Numbered from the stretch's first letter, positions 52,392 to 61,685 are shown. The stretch: DNA of 64,000 nt from Candidatus Pantoea bituminis (GCF_018842675.1 NZ_JAGTWO010000004.1:1178001-1242000); one strand, 5' to 3'. Made by a program: numbers and translations. Notes: generated by a model from the sequence alone, not told the origin.

Positions 52392-52418
52392 CACTCTCTC
52401 CCGCTGAGGGAGAGAGTG
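52392..52418 (-). terminator. Terminator after metG
   Basis: An 11-bp perfect stem (CACTCTCTCCC / GGGAGAGAGTG) with a 5-nt loop, 8 bp past the metG stop, followed by TTCTTC on the minus strand. It can also be read as a REP-like hairpin. Confidence 0.75.
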
Positions 52419-52425
52419 AAAAAGC

Positions 52426-54457
52426 TTACTTAACCGGCATGCCTGGCACTGCACCGCTGTCCACAGAGAGCACGAACAGATCTTTGCCGCCAGGACCCGC
52501 AGAAAGCACCATGCCTTCTGAGATGCCAAAGCGCATTTTACGCGGTGCCAGGTTGGCAACGATGATGGTCATTTTGCCGACCAATACCGAAGGATCGGGA
52601 TAGGCTGCGCGAATGCCAGAGAAAATCTGACGCTTCTCGCCGCCCACATCCAACTCCAGACGCAGCAGTTTGTCAGAGCCTTCGACCAGCTCAGCTTTCT
52701 CGATCAGCGCAACACGCATATCAACTTTAGCGAAGTCATCAATGGTAATGGCATCACCAATCGGTGCATCGGCCAGCGGGCCGGTGGCCGCAGGTTTGTT
52801 CGCGACTGCAGCATCTTCTTTTGACGCTTCAATCAGACCATTTACTTTGGTCATTTCAATGCGGCTATAAAGTGCTTTAAACGGTGCCACCTGATGATCC
52901 AGCAGCGGTTGCTGAATGGCATCCCAGCTTAGCGCTGAGTTTAGGAACGCTTCGGTGCGTTCGCTCAGCGATGGCAGCACGGGCTTCAGCCAGGTCATCA
53001 ATACGCGGAACATGTTGATGCCCATAGAACAGATCGCCTGCAGGTCAGCATCGCGGCCTTCCTGCTTAGCCACCACCCAAGGAGCCTGCTCGTCAACGTA
53101 ACGGTTGGCGATATCGGCCAGCGCCATAATCTCACGGATAGCACGGCTGAATTCGCGGTTCGCCCAGGCTTCACCAATTTTCTCTGAGGCATCCAGGAAA
53201 GTTTGATACAGCGCCGGATCGGCCAGTTCGCTGGCGAGCTTGCCGTCGAAACGCTTGGTGATAAAGCCCGCGTTACGTGAAGCCAGATTCACCACTTTAT
53301 TCACGATGTCAGCATTCACGCGCTGAACGAAATCTTCCAGATTCAGGTCGATATCATCGATGCGGGAAGAGAGCTTCGCTGCGTAGTAATAACGCAGGCT
53401 GTCGGCATCAAGGTGTTGCAACCAGGTGCTGGCCTTGATGAAGGTGCCGCGTGATTTGGACATCTTCGCACCGTTTACGGTCACATAGCCGTGAACGAAC
53501 AGGTTGTTTGGCTTGCGGAAGTTGCTGCCTTCCAGCATCGCTGGCCAGAACAGGCTGTGGAAGTAAACGATATCTTTACCGATAAAGTGATAGAGCTCAG
53601 TGGTGGAATCTTTTTCCAGAACTCATCAAAGTCGATGTCGCCGCGCTTGTCGCACAGATTTTTGAATGAGCCCATGTAACCAATTGGCGCATCCAGCCAG
53701 ACGTAGAAATATTTGCCCGGCGCATCGGGAATTTCAAAGCCGAAATACGGCGCATCGCGGGAGATATCCCACTGTTGCAGGCCCGACTCAAACCACTCCT
53801 GCATTTTATTAGCGACCTGCTCTTGCAGCGCGCCGGAACGTGTCCAGGCTTGCAGCATTTCGCTGAACGAAGGCAGATCAAAAAAGAAATGTTCAGAGTC
53901 ACGCATTTCCGGTGTCGCACCAGAAACCACCGATTTAGGCTCAATCAGCTCAGTTGGGCTGTAAGTTGCGCCACAAACTTCGCAGTTATCGCCATACTGA
54001 TCGGGTGACTTACAATTCGGGCAGGTGCCTTTTACAAAGCGATCGGGCAGGAACATGCCTTTTTCAGGATCGTAAAGCTGAGAAATGACGCGGTTTTTAA
54101 TGAAACCGTTCTCTTTCAGGCGGCCATAAATCAGTTCTGACAGCTGACGGTTTTCATCGCCATGCGTCGAGTGATAATTGTCATAGCTGACATTGAAACC
54201 CGCGAAATCCGCTTCATGCTCTTGTTTCATTTCAGCAATCATCTGCTCCGGCTCAATGCCAAGCTGCTGCGCTTTAAGCATAATTGGCGTGCCGTGCGCA
54301 TCATCAGCGCAGATGAAATAAACCTGATTGCCACGCATTCGTTGGTAACGCACCCAAATGTCTGCCTGGATATGCTCGAGCATGTGGCCGAGATGGATTG
54401 AACCGTTCGCGTAAGGCAGTGCGCACGTTACCAGAATTTTTTAGCGACTTGAGTCAT
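52426..54457 (-). CDS. metG: Methionyl-tRNA synthetase MetG (two frameshifts in this sequence)
   Basis: MetG charges tRNA-Met and is essential. Recognisable parts are the HIGH-type motif SIHLGHML, the zinc knuckle [17 protein letters not shown], the KMSKS loop [12 protein letters not shown], and the C-terminal tRNA-binding (EMAP/Trbp111) domain starting [18 protein letters not shown]. Two bases are missing in A runs of the coding strand. At 54437-54442 six T (plus strand) should be seven (codons 6-8, [14 protein letters not shown]). At 53611-53615 five T should be six ([16 protein letters not shown]). With both restored, the length is exactly 677 residues, as in E. coli. An essential gene cannot be doubly broken, so these are sequence errors. 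Confidence 0.96.
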
Positions 54458-54620
54458 AGTTTGCGTAGCTTTCTGTTGATTGAAAAAACGGGCTTAGATG
54501 TTAACCGAAGCCTACTCCGGCGTAAACACAAGCGGCGTACGCTTCATCATCGTGGGCTTCTGATAGTATTGACAATACACCGCTGAAATACAGCGTTAGA
54601 AAAATGAAAAAGGAGTGGGG

Positions 54621-55733
54621 ATGACATCACAATCCCGAGAACCGCATACACCTGAAGCTCTGCGCGCCGTTGTTGTCGGCGTGCTGAACAGCTTTGAACA
54701 TCCAACCCTCAAACGCAACCTTACCGCGATCAAGGCGCTGCACTATGTTGCTCAGCTGGATGGCAAACTGCATATCGAGCTGATTATGCCCTTTGCCTGG
54801 ACCAGTGCCTTTGAGGAGCTGAAAGCGCAAACCAGCTCTGAGCTGCTGCGTTTAACCGGTACGCGCGCCATTGACTGGCGGCTCAACCACGATATTGCCA
54901 CTCTGAAGCGCGTGAAAGGTCAGGCGGGTGTAAAAGGGGTAAAAAATATCGTTGCCGTCAGTTCTGGCAAGGGCGGCGTCGGTAAATCCAGTACCGCTGT
55001 CAATATGGCGCTGGCTCTCGCGGCAGAAGGCGCACGCGTGGGTATTCTGGATGCTGATATTTATGGTCCTTCCGTGCCCACCATGCTTGGCACTGAAAAT
55101 GAACGTCCAACCTCGCCGGATGGCACGCACATGGCACCGATTATGGCGCATGGCCTGGCCACCAACTCTATCGGTTATCTGGTCACCGATGATAACGCGA
55201 TGGTGTGGCGCGGGCCGATGGCCAGTAAGGCACTGATGCAGCTGCTGAACGAAACGTTGTGGCCCGAACTCGATTACCTGGTGCTGGATATGCCGCCAGG
55301 AACCGGTGATATTCAGCTCACGCTGGCACAAAATGTTCCGGTAACGGGTGCGCTGGTAGTGACCACGCCGCAAGACATTGCGCTGATTGACGCACGCAAA
55401 GGCTTGGTCATGTTTGAAAAAGTGAATGTGCCGGTGCTGGGTATTGTGGAAAACATGAGCATTCACATTTGCAGTAACTGTGGCTTTCACGAACCGATTT
55501 TCGGTACCGGCGGCGCTGAAAAACTGGCAGAAGATTACGGTACGCGATTACTGGCGCAGCTGCCGCTGCATATTAATCTGCGTGAAGATTTGGACGACGG
55601 TGAACCCACGGTTATTCGTCGCCCTGAGAGTGAGTTTACTGCGCTCTATCGCCAGTTAGCCGGGCGGGTTGCCGCTCAGCTTTACTGGCAAGGCGACGTC
55701 ATTCCTGACGACATCGCCTTCCGCGCGATTTAA
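54621..55733 (+). CDS. mrp: Iron-sulfur carrier ATPase Mrp (ApbC)
   Basis: Mrp/ApbC is a ParA/MinD-type P-loop ATPase that carries and delivers Fe-S clusters. The 370-residue protein has an N-terminal MIP18/DUF59-like domain (residues 1-95), the deviant Walker A GKGGVGKSS near 116-124, DADIYGPSVPTMLG, and the cluster-binding CSNCGFHEPIFG with its C-x2-C pair. The ATG at 54621 follows AAGGAGTGGGG. It is divergent from metG, as in E. coli, with 163 bp between the start codons. Confidence 0.95.
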   Translation: MTSQSREPHTPEALRAVVVGVLNSFEHPTLKRNLTAIKALHYVAQLDGKLHIELIMPFAWTSAFEELKAQTSSELLRLTGTRAIDWRLNHDIATLKRVKGQAGVKGVKNIVAVSSGKGGVGKSSTAVNMALALAAEGARVGILDADIYGPSVPTMLGTENERPTSPDGTHMAPIMAHGLATNSIGYLVTDDNAMVWRGPMASKALMQLLNETLWPELDYLVLDMPPGTGDIQLTLAQNVPVTGALVVTTPQDIALIDARKGLVMFEKVNVPVLGIVENMSIHICSNCGFHEPIFGTGGAEKLAEDYGTRLLAQLPLHINLREDLDDGEPTVIRRPESEFTALYRQLAGRVAAQLYWQGDVIPDDIAFRAI

Positions 55734-55779
55734 CCCACGCCCGATCCGCTGGCGAACGCTGACGCCAGCGGATAATGCA

Positions 55780-56184
55780 TCAAGACATATTTCCCTGATC
55801 GCCTTCACCCTGCGCAATCATTTGCCAGCCGTGTTGCAGGTAAAATGCCTGCGCCGCTTTATTCATTTGCAAGCATTTCAATGCACCCGTTGAGGTAAAG
55901 CGCGCTTGCACCGCTTCCAGTAAGGCGCTGCCGACGCCACGTCCTTGATAATCGGGATCAACATACAGGCTGTGCAGAAAGTTATCGTTCTCTAGCAATC
56001 CTGCAAAACCCACACGATGTCCCTCTAACTCAGCGACCAATATCGTTTCGCCAATAATCACTGCATCGAAATCCTCAAGCTTCCAATGGCTGCCATCAAT
56101 CCAGTGCCAGTTTTCACGGCGTGAAGCTAAAAAGAGGGTGCGTAGGAAAGGGCGATCGGATTCAGTAAACAATCGAATGTGCAC
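55780..56184 (-). CDS. GNAT-family N-acetyltransferase
   Basis: A 134-residue acetyltransferase with a compact GNAT fold. It starts MHIRLFTESDRPFLRTLFLASR. The acetyl-CoA loop is in LYVDPDYQGRGVGSALLEAV (the Q-x-x-G-x-G/A motif, around residues 73-92). The final region KAAQAFYLQHGWQMI is typical of small-substrate or protein acetyltransferases. Substrate unknown. It is convergent with mrp, 46 bp apart, and divergent from ahpC. It is absent from this position in E. coli. Confidence 0.83.
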   Translation of the reverse strand: MHIRLFTESDRPFLRTLFLASRRENWHWIDGSHWKLEDFDAVIIGETILVAELEGHRVGFAGLLENDNFLHSLYVDPDYQGRGVGSALLEAVQARFTSTGALKCLQMNKAAQAFYLQHGWQMIAQGEGDQGNMS

Positions 56185-56428
56185 AAGTCAGCTCCTAAAA
56201 ACATCTTTTCTACAAAGCTAGCAGCTAAGTTGAGAAATGATAAACCGCGTTAATACAGCGAGATTACGTGTAAACTGCGCAGCGGTGCCATTTACTCGTC
56301 TTACTTCCCGTTGCAGATCTGCTGGCTGTTCGCACGCATCCCCTTTGAGCCAAATCCTAAGGTTCGCGCGCTTGCCGCCTTTTGCAACGCGGATTAGGTA
56401 GAGTAAAGATTGATAAGATCGGCGTTTG
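56185..56428. other. Gene-free region upstream of ahpC
   Basis: This region holds no supported ORF. It should include the promoter of the GNAT gene (minus strand) and the left part of the ahpC control region, next to the OxyR-like site described at 56429-56465. Confidence 0.45.
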
Positions 56429-56465
56429 ATAGCTTTCGTTTATTTGATTGATAACGACTGCATAT
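56429..56465 (+). promoter_or_regulatory. OxyR-like site of ahpCF
   Basis: Four tetramers ATAG, TTAT, ATAA and ATAT are spaced 15-7-15 as in the OxyR consensus (ATAG-N7-CTAT-N7-ATAG-N7-CTAT). They match 13 of 16 core bases. The site ends 56 bp before the ahpC ATG. OxyR activation of ahpCF by peroxide is well known in enterobacteria; this site is a motif-based inference. Confidence 0.55.
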
Positions 56466-56521
56466 TAGATGTTGGCCCAAAAATTCTGTAACGTGCATCA
56501 CATCTTTTAACGGAGGCCATC

Positions 56522-57085
56522 ATGTCTATTATCAATACCAAAATTAAGCCGTTTAAAAACGCAGCATTCAAAAACGGCGAATTCATCGACGTAACCGAGA
56601 AAGACGTTGAAGGTAAATGGAGTGTTTTCTTCTTCTATCCAGCTGACTTCACCTTCGTTTGCCCAACTGAACTGGGTGATGTTGCTGATCATCACGAAGA
56701 ATTCCAGAAACTGGGCGTAGATATCTATTCTGTTTCTACCGACACCCACTTTACCCACAAAGCCTGGCACGGTTCTTCTGACACCATCGCAAAAATCAAG
56801 TATGCGATGATCGGCGACCCAACTGGCGCGCTGACCCGCAACTTCGAAATCATGCGTGAAGCAGAAGGTCTGGCCGATCGTGGTACCTTCATCGTTGACC
56901 CAGAAGGCATCATTCAGGCAATCGAAATCACTGCTGAAGGCATTGGCCGTGACGCATCTGACCTGATTCGCAAAGTTAAAGCGGCTCAGTATGTGGCTTC
57001 TCACCCAGGTGAAGTGTGCCCAGCTAAGTGGAAAGAAGGCGAAGCAACGCTGGCTCCATCTCTGGATCTGGTTGGCAAAATCTAA
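56522..57085 (+). CDS. ahpC: Alkyl hydroperoxide reductase, peroxiredoxin subunit AhpC
   Basis: AhpC is a typical 2-Cys peroxiredoxin that reduces hydrogen peroxide and organic hydroperoxides. The 187-residue protein has the peroxidatic cysteine C47 in TFVCPTEL and the resolving cysteine C166 in [10 protein letters not shown], at the canonical numbers. The ATG at 56522 follows ACGGAGGCC. It precedes ahpF, with a hairpin between them that should favour AhpC production. Codon use is biased towards preferred codons, as for an abundant protein. Confidence 0.97.
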   Translation: MSIINTKIKPFKNAAFKNGEFIDVTEKDVEGKWSVFFFYPADFTFVCPTELGDVADHHEEFQKLGVDIYSVSTDTHFTHKAWHGSSDTIAKIKYAMIGDPTGALTRNFEIMREAEGLADRGTFIVDPEGIIQAIEITAEGIGRDASDLIRKVKAAQYVASHPGEVCPAKWKEGEATLAPSLDLVGKI

Positions 57086-57114
57086 TCCCGCTTTAGCCCT
57101 TCGATCTTTCTCTC

Positions 57115-57141
57115 ATCGGGTGCTACGGCACCCGATTTTTT
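57115..57141 (+). terminator. Partial terminator between ahpC and ahpF
   Basis: A 9-bp perfect stem (ATCGGGTGC / GCACCCGAT) with a TACG loop and a run of six T. It lies between ahpC and ahpF, so a fraction of transcripts probably stops here and AhpC exceeds AhpF. Confidence 0.88.
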
Positions 57142-57156
57142 GACCAGGAACTCACT

Positions 57157-58725
57157 ATGCTCGACACAAATTTGAAAACCCAACTCAAGGCCTATCTTGA
57201 GAAATTAACCAAGCCTGTTGAGTTGATTGCCACACTGGATGATGGCGCGAAATCAGCAGAGATTCGTGATCTGTTGGTCGATATCGCGGGACTTTCTGAG
57301 AAAGTCAGCTTCCGTGAAGAGAACGATCGTCAGGTTCGTAAACCCTCATTTTTAATTACTAATCCAGGCGCAAATCACGGTCCACGTTTTGCGGGTTCGC
57401 CGTTAGGCCACGAATTTACTTCACTGGTGCTGGCATTGCTGCAGACCGGTGGACATCCATCCAAAGAAGCGCAGAGCCTGTTAGATCAGGTTACTGAGCT
57501 GGATGGCGACTTCCATTTCGAAACTTACTATTCGCTGTCTTGCCACAACTGCCCTGACGTCGTTCAGGCGCTGAACCTGATGGCCGTGTTGAATCCGCGC
57601 ATCAGCCACACCGCGATTGACGGTGGCCTGTTCCAGAACGAGATTCAGGAACGCAACATCATGGGCGTGCCAGCGGTTTACCTGAACGGTAAAGAATTTG
57701 GTCAGGGCCGTTTGAGCCTGGCGGAGATTGTCAGCAAAGTAGACACCAACGCGGATAAGCGTGCGGCAGAAGAGTTAAACAAACGTGAAGCCTACGAAGT
57801 GCTGATCGTCGGCAGCGGCCCAGCGGGCGCAGCGGCAGCGATTTACTCCGCACGTAAAGGCATCCGCACCGGTTTGATGGGTGAACGTTTTGGTGGTCAG
57901 GTGCTCGACACCGTTGATATCGAAAACTACATCTCCGTACCAAAAACGGAAGGTGCAAAACTGGCGGGCTCACTGCGCGCACACGTTGATGATTACAACG
58001 TTGATGTGATTGAAAGTCAGAGCGCCATCAAACTGATCCCGGCTGCGGTCGAAGGCGGTTTGCATGCGATTGAAACCGCGTCTGGTGCAGTGCTGAAATC
58101 TCGCAGCATTATCCTGGCGACCGGCGCACGCTGGCGCAATATGGGTGTGCCGGGCGAAGAAGAATATCGCACTAAAGGCGTGACTTACTGCCCACACTGC
58201 GATGGTCCACTGTTCAAAGGCAAACGCACAGCTGTGATTGGCGGCGGTAACTCTGGTGTTGAAGCGGCAATTGATCTGGCAGGTATTGTTGAGCACGTCA
58301 CCCTGTTGGAGTTTGCTGGTGAAATGCGCGCCGATCAGGTGCTGCAGGATAAACTGCGCAGCTTGAAAAATGTTGACGTGATTCTGAATGCACAGACCAC
58401 GGAAGTGAAAGGCGATGGCAGTAAAGTGACCGGTTTACAATATATTGACCGCACCAACCAGACCACGCATGAGCTGCCGCTGTCCGGTATCTTTGTTCAG
58501 ATTGGTTTGCTGCCAAACACACCATGGCTGGAAGGCGCGGTTGAGCGTAACAAGATGGGCGAGATCATCATCGACGCAAAATGCGAAACCACTCTGAAAG
58601 GCGTGTTTGCTGCGGGTGACTGCACCACCGTACCGTACAAGCAAATCATCATCGCCAGCGGTGAAGGCGCCAAAGCCTCACTCAGCGCTTTTGATTATTT
58701 AATTCGTACGCAATCAGCTGAGTAA
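57157..58725 (+). CDS. ahpF: Alkyl hydroperoxide reductase flavoprotein AhpF
   Basis: AhpF passes electrons from NADH through FAD and two disulfides to AhpC. The 522-residue protein has an N-terminal double-thioredoxin domain with the redox pair C129/C132 in SCHNCPDV. It is followed by the thioredoxin-reductase-like part: FAD site [18 protein letters not shown] (around 212-229), redox pair in YCPHCDGP, and NADH site [10 protein letters not shown]. It is the second gene of ahpCF. A strong terminator follows the stop. Confidence 0.97.
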   Translation: MLDTNLKTQLKAYLEKLTKPVELIATLDDGAKSAEIRDLLVDIAGLSEKVSFREENDRQVRKPSFLITNPGANHGPRFAGSPLGHEFTSLVLALLQTGGHPSKEAQSLLDQVTELDGDFHFETYYSLSCHNCPDVVQALNLMAVLNPRISHTAIDGGLFQNEIQERNIMGVPAVYLNGKEFGQGRLSLAEIVSKVDTNADKRAAEELNKREAYEVLIVGSGPAGAAAAIYSARKGIRTGLMGERFGGQVLDTVDIENYISVPKTEGAKLAGSLRAHVDDYNVDVIESQSAIKLIPAAVEGGLHAIETASGAVLKSRSIILATGARWRNMGVPGEEEYRTKGVTYCPHCDGPLFKGKRTAVIGGGNSGVEAAIDLAGIVEHVTLLEFAGEMRADQVLQDKLRSLKNVDVILNAQTTEVKGDGSKVTGLQYIDRTNQTTHELPLSGIFVQIGLLPNTPWLEGAVERNKMGEIIIDAKCETTLKGVFAAGDCTTVPYKQIIIASGEGAKASLSAFDYLIRTQSAE

Positions 58726-58748
58726 TTAACACACTCGCTACGCAATAA

Positions 58749-58777
58749 CCCCGGAACCTCTGTTCTGGGGTTTTTTT
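58749..58777 (+). terminator. Terminator of ahpCF
   Basis: An 8-bp stem (CCCCGGAA / TTCTGGGG with one G-T pair), 6-nt loop and seven T, 24 bp after the ahpF stop and at the end of the convergent carrier gene. Confidence 0.93.
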
Positions 58778-59734
58778 AGTATCCCGCTAACGACATGAGC
58801 ATCATCCACACCGGCGTGGTTATGGCTGCAAATATCGTGGAAAACAGCATGCTGGCCGCTGCCGGGCCGGTAATGACATTGAACTTCTGCGACATCAAAT
58901 AAACATTCACACCCACCGCCATTGAACCCAACAACACCACTACTTTGCTCTCCAGCGGCGGTAAATCAGTTAACCACGCAATAGCCCACACCGTCATCGG
59001 TTGCAGAATCAGCTTCAGCAGACAAATGGTATAACTCTCTTTTAATCCTTCACGCACCCGGTAATGCGCCAGGCTCATGCCCAGCGTGATCAGCGAGAGC
59101 GGTGCGGCGATGGAGGCCAGCATGCGTAGCGGTTCCGCCGCAATTAACGGCAGGGGGCGCTGTAAAAAACTCCAAATCGTGCCGCTTAAAATGCCGATGA
59201 TCAACGGATTTTTCAGCACGCTAATCAAGGTAAGGCCTAAACCTTTTAAGGATAAATTGCCGTGCTTAGCCCATTCCACAGAAAGGGTGAGCAGCGTCCA
59301 GAGAATCAGGCTGTTAAACACCAATACCAGCGCCACCGAAGGCAGCGCTTCGGCTCCCAACAGCGCCGTTGCTACGGGAATACCCAGCATCACGTTATTT
59401 GAGAAAATGCCGCCGAGTGCAAACACCGAACCGGCAACCCCATCTAGCTTAAATAAGCGTGTCGCGAGAGCACGCCCAACGATAAACACCAGCAAGCAGC
59501 TACCGAAAAAGCCAGCAACAGGCGAAAGTCCACCGGTGGGCTTTTATAAAAATCGCTCATGACGCGAAATAACATGCAGGGCAGGGCGACGTTGAACACA
59601 AAGCGGTTCATGCCCTCGCTGATGCTGGCAGGCCATTTACCAAAGCGGGTCAGACAAAAACCGATAAAAATGAGTACAAACAGCGGGGCTGACAAATAGA
59701 TCTGATGACTTAGCGTATCCAACAAGGTAGACAT
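58776..59734 (-). CDS. Auxin-efflux-carrier (AEC) family transporter (frameshifted in this sequence)
   Basis: A membrane transporter of the AEC (auxin efflux carrier/malonate transporter) family with about ten helices, substrate unknown. The N-terminal part starts MSTLLDTLSHQIYLSAPLFVLIF and carries NRFVFNVALPCMLFRVM. The frame breaks at a run of five A on the plus strand (59506-59510). One more T on the coding strand gives LLLAFFGSCLLVFIVGRAL and a 319-residue protein. The C-terminal part retains GIFSNNVMLGIPVATALLG, the central family motif. It is convergent with ahpF. The break is probably another sequencing error. Confidence 0.87.
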
Positions 59735-59853
59735 AGGCGACTGAAGGTAAGTGTCTCAATAGTTTTAAGACTAACAGGTTGTCGCTGAAGGTGTAACCTG
59801 CTGAATGGCTTAAGGTAGGTAACGCGTCGGCACGTTATCCTTGAACGGTAAAA

Positions 59854-60051
59854 CTAACCCAACCAGCGACGTGCTTGTTCATCGCTGATATCGCGGTAAT
59901 AAATCCGATGGATCATCTCACCGCAACTTTTGCAGCTGGCAGTAATATAAGTAGAAAGATAAGTTCGGCCATTAGGCGAAACTGCACCCTGACGGGTAAT
60001 ATTAATCTGGTGCCAGCGGTGCCGATGGGGAATAAACGCTAAGAATCGCAT
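59854..60051 (-). CDS. Unrecognised 65-residue protein with CxxC
   Basis: A 65-residue basic protein. The ATG at 60051 (or the adjacent one at 60054) is preceded by AGGAAG. It has an N-terminal PHRHRWHQIN segment and a CKSCG pair at residues 40-44, followed by another histidine (MIHR). The histidines and the CxxC could form a small zinc site, which is inference. No signal peptide is visible. It lies between the AEC gene and the hcp island. I do not recognise a named family. Confidence 0.55.
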   Translation of the reverse strand: MRFLAFIPHRHRWHQINITRQGAVSPNGRTYLSTYITASCKSCGEMIHRIYYRDISDEQARRWLG

Positions 60052-60294
60052 CATACTTCCTGAAAGTATAAAGTTCCGTCTTTATTATGTTCTTAACTCC
60101 ATGAAATAAGTGCTTTTTGCTCTGTGTTTTGCGCAGGTTCTTTATTATTTATAATTCAGATAGCAATGGGATTTAATTAAATTACCGTTATGAGCTATTT
60201 CTGATTAAATTATTTCCGTTTGTTTTTAAACCCGCTGCATTAAGCCTGTTTTTAAGGGGGAAAGGGTTGATCGAGATCATGCGATACGCTTCAA

Positions 60295-60307
60295 GATAAC
60301 ATTTATC
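60295..60307 (+). promoter_or_regulatory. Possible Fur box upstream of hcp
   Basis: GATAACATTTATC matches the 6-1-6 Fur box at 10 of 12 defined positions and is flanked to make AGATAA-CAT-TTATCT. It lies 106 bp before the hcp ATG. Fur control of type VI secretion genes is known in some enterobacteria; here it is inference. Confidence 0.4.
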
Positions 60308-60351
60308 TACCTTGCTTTAGTTTTCACGCTTCCTTATGCTGCAAGCCGTAA

Positions 60352-60383
60352 CAATGACTCGGGGTGCCGCTTTCTACCAGGAA
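60352..60383 (+). promoter_or_regulatory. 5'-half remnant of a TPP riboswitch
   Basis: CAATGACTCGGGGTGCC (60352-60368) equals the start of the intact thiM riboswitch at 62668-62684 in 16 of 17 bases. A short CTTTC / GAAAG stem-loop and GG-CTAA follow, in the place of the P3 arm and GGCTGAGA. The 3' half of the aptamer (CTGATCTGGATAATGCCAGCGTAGGGAA-like) is missing. It therefore cannot bind TPP in the usual way. It lies 46 bp before the hcp ATG, measured from the end of the 17-bp match. Confidence 0.6.
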
Positions 60384-60413
60384 AGGGCTAACAATAAAAG
60401 GACGAAGTAACAT

Positions 60414-60893
60414 ATGCCAATTCCAGCTTACCTATGGCTTAAAGACGATGGCGGCGCATTGATCAAAGGCTCTGTTGACGTTCATGGACGTGAAAACAGC
60501 ATCGAAGTGCAGGGTTTTGCACACGGTGTAACTCTTCCTGTTGACCCGACCACTGGCAAAATCACCGCCACTCGTTCACATATGCCTGTCAGTTTTGAGA
60601 AGGAATTCGATGCATCAAGCCCGTATCTTTTCAAGGCTGTGACAACGGGACAAACACTCAAATCTGCCGAAATCAAATGGTATCGCATTAGCGATGCAGG
60701 CCAAGAGGTTGAATATTTCAATATGCTCTTCGAAGGCGTGAAGATCGTTTCTGTTTTGCCGGGGATGGCAAACATCAAAGCTAGCAGCGGGCAAACTAAT
60801 CACGTTGAATCGGTTGCAATGATGTATGAAAAAGTGACCTGGCGTTACACTGATGGCAATATCCAGCACTCTGATGCATGGAATGAAAGATAA
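60414..60893 (+). CDS. hcp: Type VI secretion Hcp protein (orphan)
   Basis: Hcp forms the hexameric rings of the type VI secretion inner tube and can carry effectors. The 159-residue protein shows the family features AYLWLKDDGGALIKGSVDVHGREN, IEVQGFAHGVTLP, HMPVSFEKEFDASSPYLFKAV, and the C-terminal VAMMYEKVTWRYTDGNIQHSD. No other T6SS structural gene is present in this window, so it is an orphan copy that must work with a machine encoded elsewhere. It is convergent with the effector/immunity pair downstream. The region is more AT-rich than the flanking core genes. Confidence 0.93.
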   Translation: MPIPAYLWLKDDGGALIKGSVDVHGRENSIEVQGFAHGVTLPVDPTTGKITATRSHMPVSFEKEFDASSPYLFKAVTTGQTLKSAEIKWYRISDAGQEVEYFNMLFEGVKIVSVLPGMANIKASSGQTNHVESVAMMYEKVTWRYTDGNIQHSDAWNER

Positions 60894-60897
60894 AATA

Positions 60898-60916
60898 AAC
60901 TGGGCTAAGCCCGGTT
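60898..60916. terminator. Hairpin between hcp and the immunity gene
   Basis: An 8-bp stem (AACTGGGC / GCCCGGTT with one G-T pair) and a TAA loop, 4 bp after the hcp stop, followed by CTTATATTTCTT. It overlaps the last codons of the convergent gene. Confidence 0.65.
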
Positions 60917-61168
60917 CTTATATTTCTTAAATAAAAACAGAGATATAATCATAGTTAGTATTGTTTCGATGAGAGACATTGCCACCAACATTTGACCAAA
61001 TGCTCCTTCAGCATCGTGAAAGCCTAATTCAGATGTAAAATCAATAAACCACGAGGTGTTAGATTTAATTACTGGTATAAATATTCTATAGTTCAACCAC
61101 ATAAATAAAAAAAACATCAAGGCGAAGGATAGCGTCTTCTTCGGAATCACTGATGATTTAGCACACAC
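60905..61168 (-). CDS. Putative immunity protein for the Tlde1-like effector
   Basis: An 87-residue membrane protein with two hydrophobic segments, at about residues 12-32 and 60-80, joined by a polar loop with WFIDFTSELGFHD. The GTG start at 61168 lies inside the end of the effector gene (11-bp overlap). GGAGGAG is placed six bases upstream, so translation is coupled. Position, size and membrane location fit an immunity protein that guards the periplasm against the cognate peptidoglycan-modifying effector, as described for Tldi1. I infer function from context; sequence similarity alone was not enough for me to name it. Confidence 0.65.
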   Translation of the reverse strand: MCAKSSVIPKKTLSFALMFFLFMWLNYRIFIPVIKSNTSWFIDFTSELGFHDAEGAFGQMLVAMSLIETILTMIISLFLFKKYKNRA

Positions 61169-61685
61169 CGGAAACTCCTCCGTCGATTACTTCAATTGTT
61201 CCATACGAATACAATTGTGTTCCGGGGATGTTTGTATTTCCATATGTATAAGTCATTAGCGCCTGCCTTATTTTAATGAAGTCACTACGGTGCTGTAATG
61301 TTATACATCCCTGAGAAATCCCTGCCGGACCAATTGGATGCAATCTAAAATTCCCCCTTTCTACGCCATCAATGAATGTTTTGTCATCAACGTATGAATC
61401 TTGTCTAAATAGTCCAAACCATTCCGCGTGAATTACGGGGGTATCCGTTGGCCATGTCCAAGCCTCACGGCTCATTGTGTACAGCATGGACTTAAACCCA
61501 TTAACAGGACGTTTCACGATGTGATAGCGACCAAGCGGGATCGGCCCTTTAAAAGGTACAGCGGCACATGCGGCATTGTTGCGATACTGATCATTGCCAG
61601 AAAACGCCATAAAGTGCCCTATACCTGGTAGTATGAGGGGAGAGAATTGTGCGCCTGTAAGAATGAACTTTCCGTTGATTGCCAT
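61158..61685 (-). CDS. Tlde1-like T6SS effector (DUF2778, L,D-transpeptidase fold)
   Basis: A 175-residue DUF2778 protein. Members such as Salmonella Tlde1 are T6SS effectors that act on the peptidoglycan tetrapeptide as L,D-carboxypeptidase/transpeptidase-exchange enzymes. Seen here are KGPIPLGRYHIV (residues 46-57) and the catalytic block HPIGPAGISQGCITL with H116, S124, G126 and C127. No Sec signal peptide is present, as expected for a T6SS cargo. Its 3' end overlaps the predicted immunity gene. The nearby hcp is convergent and may be its carrier. The N-terminal extension is short, so loading is probably through Hcp and not by fusion. Confidence 0.85.
   Translation of the reverse strand: MAINGKFILTGAQFSPLILPGIGHFMAFSGNDQYRNNAACAAVPFKGPIPLGRYHIVKRPVNGFKSMLYTMSREAWTWPTDTPVIHAEWFGLFRQDSYVDDKTFIDGVERGNFRLHPIGPAGISQGCITLQHRSDFIKIRQALMTYTYGNTNIPGTQLYSYGTIEVIDGGVSGVC

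Larger units (their letters stand above)
60052..60413. other. AT-rich leader region of hcp
   Basis: A 362-bp AT-rich stretch without supported ORFs. It contains a Fur-like palindrome (60295-60307) and a copy of the 5' half of a TPP riboswitch (60352-60383), both listed separately. AAAGGACGAAG before the ATG is the hcp ribosome binding site. No sigma-54 promoter motif was seen. Confidence 0.55.
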
